Of a stretch of DNA of 64,000 nt, positions 35,801 through 48,905 are shown one piece after another (position 1 is the stretch's first letter; each line of letters opens with the position of its first letter). The DNA lies in the NCBI GenBank assembly GCA_038380795.1, contig CM076261.1, forward strand, positions 12,468,556-12,532,555. Reading direction: 5' to 3'. The DNA is from Pyrocephalus nanus (lineage: Eukaryota; Chordata; Aves; Passeriformes; Tyrannidae). Both the position numbers and the translations under genes were made by a program. Below the pieces are notes generated by a model. That model was not told where the DNA came from. It saw nothing but the letters and a program-made list of their open reading frames with translations, and ran no database searches.

Positions 35801-38800
35801 CTAAATTTTTGTGATGTTGAAATTGGGAAAATTAATAATTAAAAATGATAATAATTGATAATAATTAATAACAATTTCATTTAGATTTCTAAAGCAGAAT
35901 TCATTATTTGTTAGGTAGATGTCAGATCTTGCATAAAGAACAGTTTAAAGCCAAAAGCATGTAGTTGATTTTAAATAACCCGATGTCATGTGTCTCTTAG
36001 AATTTAACATTTGCTAAAACCAACAAGGAAGAAAAAATTCATGCAAAAGATGAGGTGATTTTCTATTTTCTGAGTGTATTCTTGAGTATGAAAGCCTATT
36101 AGTATCTGGCTTTTGAATCTTTTCTTCTGCCTTATATGCTTGTATATTCTCCTCTTATTTATACACACAACTTTAAGAAGTGGAAATCAGCAGGTTTCAT
36201 CTCCTATTTCAGTTAATATCACCTTGTCATCTAATTCATATCTTCATATAAATTCAGATATTTTGTAGACAGACTATACAATAATTTTAACAAAAATATT
36301 TCCACAGTCATATATATGGGGATGGGGGGAGTTCTGCATTGGAGAGATATTTAGTCACAAAATACATAGCAAAACAATGCACTTCTTTGCAAATAAAGTC
36401 AAGGCTGAAACTACACATCAGTAAAACTAGCAAGTTAACTTCTTCAGGCTGACCTAAATTATTCAAATTAGCTGCAGATATAGAAAAATTACATAGAAAA
36501 TATGTGCATATAGAAAAAAATGGGAAAAGAAATTGTCTATCTGTCTTTTAAATCTGTTCCTTTAGTCATGGAACTGTTGACAACTAGATCACTCATGTTC
36601 AGGGTTGCCAACAGATAGACCTAGCCAAAGGGAAACTTTTACAACTTAGATTCAACAGCAGTCATTCTTATTGCCAGATGAATGAAAGCAACATTTAACA
36701 GAAAACAGAATTGTTTCTTGTTCTTAAGAAAATGGTTATTATATCTAGTGTTCTGAAAGCTTTTCTGAACACCATATACATAGACAAAAGTTAGATGGAA
36801 AGTTTCTTGGTTTGCTTATTTGAAAAGTCAAAAGACAATTTCCATCTCAGTCGGTCCTCTCATCCCTTCACAACACTGTGTATATTTCAGTTTGTCTGTT
36901 TTAGCTTAAAATGATAAACAGTTGCATAGTTTTGATTTGTAATCAATAAGGCATTCCTACTGTCAGTAAATCTTTTCATTGTAGTAAACTAAATTGTTAC
37001 AATCTGTCACATAATATATCAAATTTTTTTGGTTTAAAATGCTTGTATTTTCCTTTCTTACCATCTTTCTGTCTTTAATTGATCTTTTGGAGGGTGGGCA
37101 GAGAGAAGAAAAACAAACAATTGAGCAGAAAGGTGCAATAGAAGATGTACACTGAGTATTTCTTAGTCTTCAGAGACATATAACCAGGAAATATTTTTTA
37201 CACAGATCCTTTTATCTTTACAGATAAAATCTCTATGTATACAAATGTGATTTAAAAATATCCTTTAATATTTCCATGAGGATTTTTGTGATTAATTTTA
37301 ATTGATAATATTTTTCAAGACTGTATTACTTGAAAAATTTCAGCTATAACTTAAACGTCTAACACAAGATGAATTCATACTTGGTTAAGACAATCAGTCA
37401 CAATTATGTTGTCCTTAGCAAAACTATGTCAAGTGAAAAGCTGATCACCTGCTGAGGTATAAGCAGGCCTTAACTCATAGCCCCTGTTTGTAGAACAGTA
37501 GAACTCAAGGTGCTAAGAGATTCAAGGCTTATTTCTCTGTGATAGACTGATGGTAGCCATACCCAAGTAAAAAAGTTAAATTCATCACTAATCTAAGTAT
37601 GCTTGAGTTACTGGATTAGTTTATAGATGGTTTCTGTTTCTAATTTAATTTCTAAATTTGCCCACATATTTCTTGTCTTTGCAAATTCATTTTTTTAGGC
37701 ATGTTTCTCATTTACAACAACACAGTTTTTAGTGATTACGAAAGCTGATTTTTCACAGCTAAATTATGGGGGATGGAGAACAGAGCTCCATTTGTGTTAG
37801 AAAATTATCTCTCTCAACTCTAACACTGTTTCTCTTTAGGGAAGGAATGGAGGGGAGATTTAGCAGAACGAGGAATGGAAAAGTCTCACCATAGAACAAT
37901 TTTGGAGTGGATGATTGCACTACAAAATATTTTTGTTTTAGAATACAAGATGCTACTCACTGTAAGGGTGAAGGGATCCTAACTTATAGATATTTTCATA
38001 CATAAATTTGGTTGGCTTGCTTTATATTCCTCTCCTGCACACACAATTTTCATATATTAGTCCAAACTTCATTTAATTATTCCAAATATTAGAATGACGG
38101 ATTAAGTTACTAATATTTTATATTTTTTAAATGATCCTTGTAGCTGTTCACACTGTCCACCTGAATTGCATTAATGAATGAAGGTTCCACAGAATGGTTT
38201 TATTCTTTTTCTTTTTTGCTTTCCTGCCCTTTTCTTCTTGTTCAAAAGAAATGCTAGACATTGACTTAGGTCAAGTTAAACCATACAGAATGTATTTCTT
38301 TGGCTAATCTATGACAGGATCTTGGATATTGGGAAAGTTCATCCTTTCATTTCTTCTGGGCATTCTTGTGCTTAAGTATGATGGAAAGCCACTAAGAATA
38401 GAAAGAGAGAATTAGATTAAGCAGAAAACACTAGAGAGAGGATAATCTGAAGCAGTACAAGATTGTGCTGCGCAGTTTGCTGTTGAAAAATGTAAATTTA
38501 AACTGTAAAAGAAGAGAGAGTAAATGTTTTGTTAATGTGAAGACATCAGTCTTATTACTCCTTCAGAAATTACAAAGATACATTAAGTCCCTGACAAAAC
38601 CAAAATGCAGGTAATAGGCAGCTCTATTCCATTTCAATAAAAGAGTTGTACAGCAACATGGCCAAAGCTCTGGTCACATTAATATGGAAAATAAGTTGAA
38701 ACTGGTTTCAAGTTTCCCATTGGTATGTTCCCACTAAACATAACCATTCAAAATACAATTCAGTCAGCTCAGTAGTAATCTTAATAATTTCCTGTGAAAT

Positions 38801-41340
38801 GGATATACTTTCCAGGATAACCCATGGCAGTCACTTGCATATGTGTTAACTTCAGGGCTCTCAAGGGTACAGTTAGAATGGCTTTGTTTACCAAGGGGCT
38901 TCTCATTAATGAGGGATTATGTGGAAGAGTCTTTATTAGAAGAGATATACTGGAAGAAGTTTGGGTTATTTTAGATACAAGTCATTTGTGATAATTTTAA
39001 CCCTCAGCTATGTCATGCTATCTTCATGGGACTTCATCTGTTCAGACCATTCCTGAGAGGTAAACTCTGAAATGTTAATAAGTATGACTGTGAGATTATA
39101 TGGACAGAGCCTGAAAAATTGTGCATAGTAATTTTAGTAAGATGATATTTTAAGATCTATAAAAAAGACTGGTGTCTTTAGATTAATGTCAGCTCTCATT
39201 TACAGCCACTTCCAGTGCATGGACTGTGTAGTACTTGCAGACTATTTGCAACATGCAAGTACATTCACAAGTACTCTTCCTGCTGTCATGACTGAAAGTG
39301 ATTTGCACTACAATTTTAATTCAAGACATCTGCCTGACACTCTGCCCAGACCAGTGCTTTTGTTGTTTTGTTTTTATTGTTGTTTCCTCTAATACTTTTT
39401 AGTAATATTGTTGGAAGTGGTCTATATCTCTTTGTGGTACTCTCAAATGTTATATAATAGTCTTAGGTGATTAATAATATTTGTTTTGAAGCTGTGAATA
39501 ATTTTTCTAACAAGAACAGGTAGGTTAACAAAAAACAGTAAAATCTTGCAAGAAGAGATTCTTGCAAACCAAACCAACCAAAATTAGACTGATCCTATCC
39601 AAAAAAACCAAACAAACATAAACACACACATGCTTGACTTTCTACACAGAAATGCGCTCTGGGTTCCAATTCTCATTTAATTCTGGGTAAGGACAACTAA
39701 CCTAATCAAAGTAATCACAGGAGAGTGGACCAAGATCTTAAAGATATTCTTGCTTTTTAAGGCCTCTTTAACTGCTGTTGACCTATAAGTAGTACCAAGA
39801 GAGTAACTTTCAAAGTCTATATGCTGCTGATGTTCATCCTAGTTTTAGACTATAGGAAAAAAATCAAGGACACATCTTTCTTCGGATGTTATTTATAATC
39901 TGATGATTCAAAGACCTAATTATGATAGCTTCCTTTCTGAAACAGATACAGATGAAGTCCAGATATTCAAACCTAAATGAAAACATTCTTTTCATTAATA
40001 ACATGGAAGTTTACATCTTGCCAAATATCGTCACTTAAAATGCCAAAGATACAAGATGTTTCCATTATTGAGAATGGCAGTCTTAAAGAGAGATAGTGTT
40101 GCATGTAAAAGTGAGTAAAACATTGCTTTTTAGCTCAGTAACTGTTTTCACATTGATTAAAGTTTTTGTGGCAATCACTGTTGCTGTTTGAATATTGAGT
40201 ATGGGCAGTAATGTTATTCCAGCAAAAGAAATAACTACTTTTAGATCAGAAAGGAAAATGATGAATGTGAAAAACTGGAAAAAATAGTTTTATCAAAATG
40301 GGATAGGCAGTGTTTATAGTACAATTTCAGACATCTTCCTTGCTTTAGGTGTGTTCTGATGAAATGCTAGTCACCTCACGTTGCTGTTACAGTCTGCTAT
40401 TTAGAGCAGGGGTATTCTTGTGGGAGACACTGTTATCCTTAGAATATGAGGGGGGGGGGGGGATAGGGGAAAGAAAATGTTGTTTCTAATGCTGTACTTA
40501 TTAATAGCATCCATATTCTAGGCATACAAAGTAGTGCCAAATTCTGCAGCCCTCTCAAAGGGATGTTGAAAGATACACTTCCAACAAGATACTTCTTGTA
40601 CACTTCATTGCATTATTTTTCAAGCTTTTCTGAAAAAATACATTTATTTTAGAAATGATATTTGAGCAGGAAAAACTGAGAAATCTGAGCATATGAAAGA
40701 TTCATTAAGAAATATATTTTCCCTAAAACTGTGAAGCTTCATAATTATTTTAGTGTGGGATCTTTCCCATTTTTTATCAGAAATATATGTGGAAATTGTT
40801 AACATTTATGTGAATGCATTGATTAGTACTGATTCATTCAAAGTCAGACTTTTGTTTGAAGGTGATAAAATGAAAAATCATGCCAAGTCTTTGGCTTCTT
40901 TGCACCCACATATGCAAGCCTTTCAAATCACTGCTTTCCTGGACAAATCCTAACAACAGCAACATCCCACCTATGTGCTTAATGAAAGGCTTGTCAGTGC
41001 AAAAAAAAAAAAAAGAAAAAGAAAATGCCTCATTTATTCTTAATTTGATTTAATTTAAAATTCCTCTAAATTATGTTGTTGCTATTTCAACATTACATTA
41101 TTTCAACACTAAACTGTAGTCATAAATATAAATTATGAAAATGTACTAGTACCTTTTTCCATCAGATGTACCAGAAATTTGTAATTATACTTTTATGGAG
41201 ACTTCAAAACTAATCTGCTAAGTTATTTTTAAAGTATGGAAAGGGGAAACATTTATGTAGGCATTCAGTAGAAAAATAATATGTATCTCTCAGAAAGAGA
41301 TCAATTGTTCTTGCTTTTTTACTTTTATTTCTCATCTTAA
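35801..41340. other. Intergenic AT-rich sequence, no gene recognised
   Basis: No coding exon or known repeat family was recognised. It includes an A/T dyad-rich stretch at about 35830-35880 and a run of 13 G at 40450-40462. Confidence 0.7.
40450..40462 (+). repeat. G homopolymer (13)
   Basis: Thirteen consecutive G in AT-rich surroundings. Confidence 0.95.
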
Positions 41341-41612
41341 AACATCTGGAGTGTCAGGCCACCTAGTCCACCCCCCTCCTACAGTGAGGCAGGACATCTT
41401 CAACAGGATCAGGTTGCTCAGAGCCCCATCAAACCAGGTCTTAAATGTTTCCAAGGGTGGGGGGCATTCACCACCTCTCTAGCCAAGCTGGTCCAGTATT
41501 TTACCACCCTCATTGTAAAAAACCCACTCTCTTTAATCTAAATCAACCTCCTTCAGTTTAAAACCATTACCCCTTGTGCTATCACCACATTCCCTTGAAA
41601 AATAACTATCAA
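41341..41612 (-). mobile_element. CR1 LINE 3' fragment, tip lost
   Basis: The reverse-CR1 blocks GCAGGACATCTTCAACAGGA, GGTTGCTCAGAGCCCCATC, CAGTTTAAAACCATTACCCC and TTGTGCTATCACCACA are in order. The terminal tail is not recognisable, and the copy looks old. Confidence 0.85.
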
Positions 41613-42395
41613 TTGGTCAGGAGACACCTGGAATAAAATCAGGAACAGCTGAACTAATTGAGGTGGCTAGTTTTGATTTTCTTTTTTTTTTTCTTGACCA
41701 TAAAACACTCTGATTCTGGTACCATGTGGAAATAACTTCCCATGTACAAGAATCTTAAAATTTAGAGCCTATTTTCATAACCTACTCTGCCAGTACTTGG
41801 GATTGTTGGGAATCAGTAGTTCTACCAAGCTGAGGCTTATTGAAGTATACTTAACTATAATGAGTAATCCATTTTCAGGTGTTACGTGTTACTTTTCTCT
41901 AAAGAGCGTAATGAACAACAGAGAGTGAAGCTTATATTTACAGAGAATCTTTAAGCATGTAAGTAGGTTTACCACAACTTTGCTTATGACATATTTGTTA
42001 CTGCAATACGAGCTGAAAAGTATTAATAGCTCAACATCAGCCAAATGCAATGTAATTTTTCCTGTTTCACTTCTAATAAGAAGAGAAGTTCAATCAGCAG
42101 CATGGATCTGTACAAGATAAATTGTCTACATTAATCTGCTATCCCTGTTTGCACTCGTGAATTGATATAACTTGCACAAGTCAAAACTGAAAACTGACAG
42201 GCTGAGTAAACTATTACCTCTGGACAAACTTCTTCCTGTTATGCTTTGTCACTATGCTAGAATAAAAGTAAGAATTTTTTTAAGACTTTACTTTTAAGTT
42301 TTATGATCTGCTTTGAAGTTACTTAGCTAGAAGTAAGGTGTTACATGCATAAGTGTTTTTATTAATGATAACCTGTTATGTCTGCATGTAACCTA

Positions 42396-43505
42396 TTTTG
42401 GTGGATTGACCCCAGCTGGACACCACGTGCCAAAATCACTGTATCACTCCCCTCTTCAGCTGGACAGGGGAGAGAAAATGCAATGAAAGACTCGTAAATT
42501 GGGATAAGGACAGGGAGAGATCTCTCAGCAGTTATCATCAGGGGTAAAAGAGACAACTCAGGGAAATTATTTTAATTTCTTACCAATCCAATCAGAGTAG
42601 GATAATGACAAATGAAACTAAATTTTAAAAACACCTTCTCCCCACCCCTCCTTTCTTCTCAGGATTAACTTCATTCCTGAATTCTTTACTTCCTTCTCCC
42701 AAGCAGTACAGGGAGAGAGGAAATGGGAGCTGCAGTCAGTTCATCACGTATTATCTCTGCTACTCCTTCCTCCTTGGGGAAAGGACTCCTCACATTCTTC
42801 CCATGCTCCAACATGGGGTGCCTCCCACGGGAGACACAAAGTCTACATGGAGTCCAATATGAACTTCTCCAACTTAAGTCTTTCCCACAGGCAGCAGTTC
42901 TTGACTAATAGCTCCACCCTTTCTACTGGGTGCCATCCTTCAGGAGCAGACGGCTCCAGCTGAGTTCCCATAGTGTCACAAATCTTGTCAGCAAACCTGC
43001 TCCAGTGTGGTCTCCTCTCTCCAGAGGGCCACATGTCCTGCCAGGAGACTCCTCCAGTGTGGGCTTCCCTGGGAGGTCACAGCCTCCTTCAGGCATCCTA
43101 CCTGCTCCAGCATGGGGTCCTCTGTGGGCTGGAGGTCTCTGGTCCATTATGGACCTCAGTGGACAGCCACAGACTGCAGGGGAAACTCTTCTCTTCCTGC
43201 CCCTCCTTCTACTGACCTTGGTGTCTGCAGGGCTTTTTTTCCTCTCATATTCTCACTCCTCTCTCTGGGTGCACTCACTGTTGTGCAGGGTGCACTTTTT
43301 CCTCCTTGACTACATTTATCCCAGAGAGGCTACCAGCATTACTGATGGACTCGGCCTTGGTCAGCTTTGTGTCCATCCTGGAGGTGGCTGGTATTGGCTC
43401 TGTCAGACATGGGTGAAGTTTCTGGCAGCTTCCCAAAGAAGCCATTCCTGTACCCTCCCCTCACCCCCTCCCCCCCCATATAAACCTTGTGAAAGCAAAG
43501 CTTTG
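42396..43505 (-). mobile_element. Solo-LTR-like avian endogenous retrovirus element
   Basis: The block is GC-richer than its surroundings and resembles a long LTR family that I recognise as common in birds, with its sense strand on minus. Landmarks on the + strand are GTGGATTGACCCCAGCTGGA, CTTCAGCTGGACAGGGGAGA, a degraded A/T-rich polyadenylation region near 42570, and GACCTTGGTGTCTGCAGGGC. A tandem array fills the middle. No retroviral coding sequence adjoins it, so it is probably a solo LTR. The edges are diverged and no clear target duplication was found. The long plus-strand open frames between 42930 and 43523 are by-products and do not resemble proteins. Confidence 0.7.
42787..43150. repeat. 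Degenerate tandem array inside the LTR (about 50-65 bp units)
   Basis: A core similar to TGCTCCAGTGTGG recurs about six times: near 42807, 42866, 42953, 42998, 43048 and 43107. Each is followed by CC(C)A(C/T)RGG-like and CTTCAGG/TGCCAG-like pieces. The unit spacing is irregular, as expected for an old array. Confidence 0.65.
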
Positions 43506-45329
43506 CTATTTTTGCTTGTTTAGTATGTGCTAGCACTTGGAAGAAAATTAGAGAAATAGGTTATCCTTTTTTTTGCATTTTTAATTTTACAGAGAAATTC
43601 TACAAAATATTTAGTCTGGGTTTTTTTCCTAGTATGTGTATCAGACAGAACTCTGCTGTGTTTTCATAGACAGACTAGTCTGTATAAAACTCATTAACTG
43701 AGATTTTGGTGGGTTTGTCTAACTGTTTTATCATTTCTGTAACTAACTATGTCTACACAGGTTTACTTTTGTGTTATATTTTTGGGCTTCACTTATGCTA
43801 CCTGAGAGATGGGATTTAAAATCACGACTTTTTTTTTTTTCCCATTTTCTTCTTCTTCGTATCTTGAAGGTACCTTCTGTGTCAAATTGTCTTCTATGTG
43901 TTTTCATCATCTAAGGAAGCATGTCTTGGTTGAGGTACAGTAAGAGATGACCTCCTATCCTTATACTTTCAAAAGCATTGTGGTGCTTATTCTTTTACTT
44001 GTATGAAATTGTGTGGAATAATATGAAATAGTAAAATTAAAAATCAGTTTCATCAACAGACAACTGGCATAGATTTCCAGTTTTATGTGTTTTTTGAGAG
44101 CACTTGAGGAAGCCCAGTTTCAAAAGGTAATAACTTTTGTACTTCATACCCCTCTCAATTTTCCAGTCCCATTAATAGGAATGTTCCCATTTATTGCCAT
44201 TTGTACTTCAAGTGCTTTATTGTTTTTGGCTTTAATAGTAATGTAATTTAATTTCTTGTCTCTGCGAAGGAAATTGCATCAATACAGTAAATATTCTATG
44301 TTTTGGAAAAGACTTGCTCTAACTTTTTCCTCTGAGACAAATTATTTAATCTTCTTCATTGGCTCAGTAATCCTAAAAAAGATCCAGTCTCTTCCTTTGT
44401 GACCCCAAAGGGATGAGTCTTGACATTTAAAAATTCAGAAACTGGCTTTCATGTTCTCTTAGTGCTTCTCTATGGATCTTGGAAAAAGCAGGTAAGGCAT
44501 GCTGCCAAAGTTCCAATGTACTCAAAGTGAAGGGACACTTATACCGCCCTAAACAGAGGTGCAACAGCACAGTTTACAGCTAAAGCCATGTTTGAAAACA
44601 TGTGTTCTATATTTTTTATGCTATCTATAGTCTTTTCTATATTTTCTCAGTGCAATTTCCTTACTAAAATAATGACCAGAGTCTCATTCTCTTGATGAAT
44701 ATATGAATGTTCTTAGTATGAACTAAGAATCGTTTACATACACAGAGACTTCTAGGAAGACAATTCAGTTCCCTAAGTGGAGGACAAGTGTTAGCAAGCT
44801 TGCTTTTGGCAATGTCTGTTCCACGATTATTACAGTGACCGAAAGCAAGGTCAGTGGTCTAATAAGACTGAAAAGGAAGAATATATTTGAAATTCTATTC
44901 TACTTATTTTTTTTTTCAATAAACATTTACAATTGCCTTTCAAATATAGCACCAAAGGTGTGACAGGTTCCTACCTACCTTTCCCTGATAGTATCTCAGA
45001 GTAATTTCCCTTCTAATTCCCTAGATTCATGAAGAGTTGCAATTCAGAAACTTATTTAGTACTAAAAGCTTTTGAGTTTGTTGAGTTTTGATTATTTTTT
45101 TTTTATTTGATTCTCTCATCAAAGTTTATTTTAGTTTTTATCAAAGTTTAGAAAACCCAGTACTGCATGGTTTGGTATATGCAATTTCACATGGTACCTT
45201 CCCAAACTGACAGTATAATTTTTTTATTAAAAAATCTGAATGCATCTTTTACAATGGTACAAAATCAAGATTCCTCAAAGAATTGGTGATGACTACAGAA
45301 TGTAACAAAATAGAAGACGATTTTTGGTT
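43506..45329. other. Intergenic AT-rich sequence, no gene recognised
   Basis: Nothing coding or repeat-like was recognised between the LTR and the next CR1. Confidence 0.65.
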
Positions 45330-45525
45330 CACAGAATCACAGAATATGCTGAGTTGGAAGTGACCCACAAGGATCATGGAGTCCAGCCCTTAGCCCTGCA
45401 CAGGACCATCCCCAAGAGTCACACCATGTGCCTGAGAGTATCATCCAGATGCCTCTTGAGCTCTGTCAGGCTTGGTGCTGCGACCAGTTCCTTGGGGAGC
45501 CTGTTCCAGGCCAACTACCCTCTGC
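45330..45525 (-). mobile_element. CR1 LINE 3' end with tip
   Basis: It starts on the + strand with CACAGAATCACAGAATATGC and continues with TGAGTTGGAAGTGACCCACA, AGGACCATCCCCAAGAGTCA and GGGAGCCTGTTCCAGG. This is the same CR1 type as the copy at 16.2 kb, here with its 3' tip preserved. Confidence 0.9.
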
Positions 45526-45774
45526 ATTCAGAGATTGCAGTGAATGAAAAATGGTGGAAATTGAATGTCATGAATGGGTTAAATGTGGATAGTTACAAGG
45601 GAATAACATAATGTCTAAGTTATGATGTCTTTATGATTTGATTTCTAAAATGTGAAGAGATTTCCTACAGTAGGGATAATGGAATATAGCCAGATAGTAT
45701 TCTAGGGGGAGATGAGATCTATGTAGTTGCTAAAGAATCCATGGAAGAGGCATAAAGCATCTGTTGCCTTATTT

Positions 45775-46050
45775 TAATTTTTGGATTTGGGTTTTTTTGG
45801 ATTGAGGGCCTTTTTGTTATTTGTTTCTTTTTAATTTGATACAGACTTGTGGTTTAGTTTTGTTGTGGGGTTTTGGTTGGGTTATTTTTGGTTTAGTTTG
45901 AGGTTGTTTTGTGTGGAGTCATTTTTTGCTTTGGCTTTCAGGGGATTTTTGCTTTGGTTTGGGGTTTTTGGTTTGTTGGGGTATTTTTAATGTATATGTC
46001 TAGGTGGTTTGGGGTTTGGGGTTAGTTTTTTGATTTGTTTTGTTTTACCT
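45775..46050 (+). repeat. Long T/G-only low-complexity tract
   Basis: Over about 275 bp the + strand is dominated by T and G, in irregular GGGTTTT, TTTGGTTTGG and GGTTTGGGG units. It is not a perfect tandem array. The strand contains several runs of three or four G. Confidence 0.85.
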
Positions 46051-48690
46051 ATTTTGCTGAATGTCTTTTGTCTCCTGGCAGTGGAATAGGTTTTATGAGT
46101 CACGGGAGCCACATACTGTCCATGTAATTGATGAAAGTGGGAGGATTTGCTTATTCATTTCCTGAAAATAAATTAAAAGAAAAAAAAAATTCAAAAGTCC
46201 TAGTATTAAATAAGAGAGGAGTTGTGTAGCTATAGCTACTATTCATGGTGAAAAGACTACCTGCTATATTGCTGCTAAAAGTGTTGGGATGTTAGTACAG
46301 AAGTAGAGATATGTCCCTAAAAGCTACAAGAACAGAAATCTGGCTTCTCAACCTGAGATTGTGATATAGGAGTTGTGAGTATTCTGTATACTATGAGGGC
46401 TTTTTTTTTTTTTTTTAATGAGAAATATTTAGCTTTTCAGAGCTATGGCAAATCATTTCAGCTGAGTCTATATCAGTTTTATGTCTTGATGACCTGCTGT
46501 TTTGGTGGCCTGTGATACCAGTCTTGGGACAGTGGTGTCATATGTTGTCATGTCAGTTACAAAAAATGTTGGAGTTTGTATTCTGGAAAGAAAGATTTCT
46601 TCCTTTCTATTTTAATATGTAACTGTGCAAAATGAGCTTTTCAATGTCCAAATTTTTTCAAGTTCCCTCCCCATGGTCTTTTCATATCTCTCATAATCTA
46701 GAGTTTTTCATAATAATGTCCAACAGACATTATTGGGAATAACACTCTACCTAACACTCAACTCTGGCTAATTGCTGAGTTAATTATTAAAATGCATGTA
46801 TTTGCAGAACTATATATCATTTAGGTGACTAAAACCTTGGTCTTATTATAAAATATTGAAAACTCAGGAGGTATACTAAGAGCAAGTAGTGGTATAAGAA
46901 TCCACTCAGTTTGGTTGTGTACTAACACCTCTGCTTAATTAGTGTGATTCAAATAACTAATTTCATTTTATACTTAATATTTGGGGGACTGGGGTCACAG
47001 TCTTCAGCTTAGAAGGGGGGGGAAATAAAAATGAACTATGTAATGCTTAGTGAAAAACAGTATGTCAAAAAGTTTTATTTTCTATTAATTACTTCTACTT
47101 AAAAGAAAAATGTGGTTTTAGTTTTGATAATGCCTGACCAATGAGAATCTTTTTCAAGTTATTGTGGAGTGGCCTTAATGCTGTAAATAATCCAATTGGC
47201 CAAGTCCCAGTACAGTGCAGATGAGAAAAGGATGCAGGAAATTCTGTTGTTTACACATGTGTCTGTAACACTGAGAAGCAAGAGGAGCCCAGAAAACTCA
47301 GAGGGTAAGGGGTCTTAAGCTTGTGGGTTTAATGTTTTATTTCTGTATTTCTCTTCAGGGATAAAGCATCAGTTACTATCATGCTCATGGTAAGGAGGAA
47401 AATAATCTGAAATACTCAGCAAAAGTACTGAAGATCAGAAAACAGTATTGGAAGTATGTGGCTTAGTTATATCCAGATAGATTTTTCTCTTCTGTCTTTT
47501 TGGCTACTATTGGGTAGTATTAGTTCTGACACTCCATGAAATATATCTAGTTCTTCGACTTTGGCAGGATCCTTACTTAACCAGGTAAATTGATAAAATT
47601 TTCGAAGTTATTTCTTATTTTTGAATTAGAAACTAGTATAAATGCAGAAATTTCAAGGAATATACTGCTTTAATACTAAAACACTTTTTAAAAAATTACT
47701 TTGTGAAATGCATCTGCAAAAGCATAAACTGATAAATCTTTGTTACCTTGTAGTGAGTATCAGTATTATGGATATAAGTGTAGTGAGAATACTGTTGTGA
47801 GTTTTCAGAAGTTCATACTGCATTTTTTTGTTTAGAAAGCACTATTTGCACAGCATTTCTATTTTCTTAAGTTGTGCAGCTCAGTGAGTTATATAATCCT
47901 AACTTCCTTCACAAAATATCTGAAAATGGGAAAAGAAAAAAGTATGTTCTTAGCTATATGATATTATTCTAATGCAATGAAACATTTTTATTCATACTCT
48001 GATTTGTTGATGTTGGACAGACATATTTAGTTTGTCATTATTTCAAAGGCAAGTATCGGGGATGGTATGAGACTATGGATGATCCATCACCAGTGAGAAC
48101 CAAGGGTCAAATTCCAAAAATAATGTTGATGACTTTAGTAAGTATTTATAACAAATAGTACTGATAGGCTTCCTACTGGTTATGCAGTTACTTGCATCTT
48201 ATTTGTCATAGTTCTCACTGATTCTTACAATCATTTTATGAAGCAGACTCTGTTATAAATGGTCCTATTACTAGAATCCTAGCTTTGTTTTAGACTACCT
48301 GTGCTAGAAAAAAAACTACTTTTGAGTTCCTGAATGCAGTTCTTTGAGTAATAAAATGAAGACAGATGGATTTCCGGAATATGTTAGGCAACATTTATAG
48401 AACTAATCATATCACTTCCAGAGACATCTACAAAAAATAAGTGGTAAATGTGAAATTAGGTGTCTGTCTTTTTTTTATATATTTGTATGTAGAAATTTTG
48501 AATTGAGGCCATCTTTCACCTTAAATATAAAGTACTAATATTAATCTTAGGTAGATCTGCAAAATAAATCGCTTGAAAATGAATGTTCTAAAGCAGCTGG
48601 TAATGAACAGGCTTAAAACACTGTCATTGATTTCAACACCAAGATGGGTAGATCTTGGTATTGTTTAAAGTGTATCAGTTTGATATTCAT
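46051..48690. other. Intergenic AT-rich sequence, no gene recognised
   Basis: No gene or known repeat family was recognised. A run of T occurs near 46401-46417. Confidence 0.65.
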
Positions 48691-48905
48691 GGAATCATAG
48701 ATTCATAGAATGGTTTGGGTTGGAAGATCATCTAGTTCCAACCTCCCTGACACAGGGAGAGACTGTTCCCAGTAGATGAAGCTGCTCAGGGCCCCATCCA
48801 ACCTGGTCTTGAACATTTCCAGGAATGGGGCATCCACAGCTTTTTGGGGCAACCTCTTCCAGTGCCTCATCACCCTCATAATAAAGAATTTTTTCTTATA
48901 TATTC
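48691..48905 (-). mobile_element. CR1 LINE 3' end with tip
   Basis: It starts on the + strand with GGAATCATAGATTCATAGAA and GGTTTGGGTTGGAAGATCAT. It continues through GCTCAGGGCCCCATCCAACC, CTCTTCCAGTGCCTCATCAC and AATAAAGAATTTTTTCTTAT. The minus-strand open frame over it is a CR1 remnant. Confidence 0.9.

Noticed and set aside
42930..43523. 197-codon plus-strand open frame
   Set aside because: Lies inside the LTR tandem array on the antisense side and has no domain or recognisable homology.
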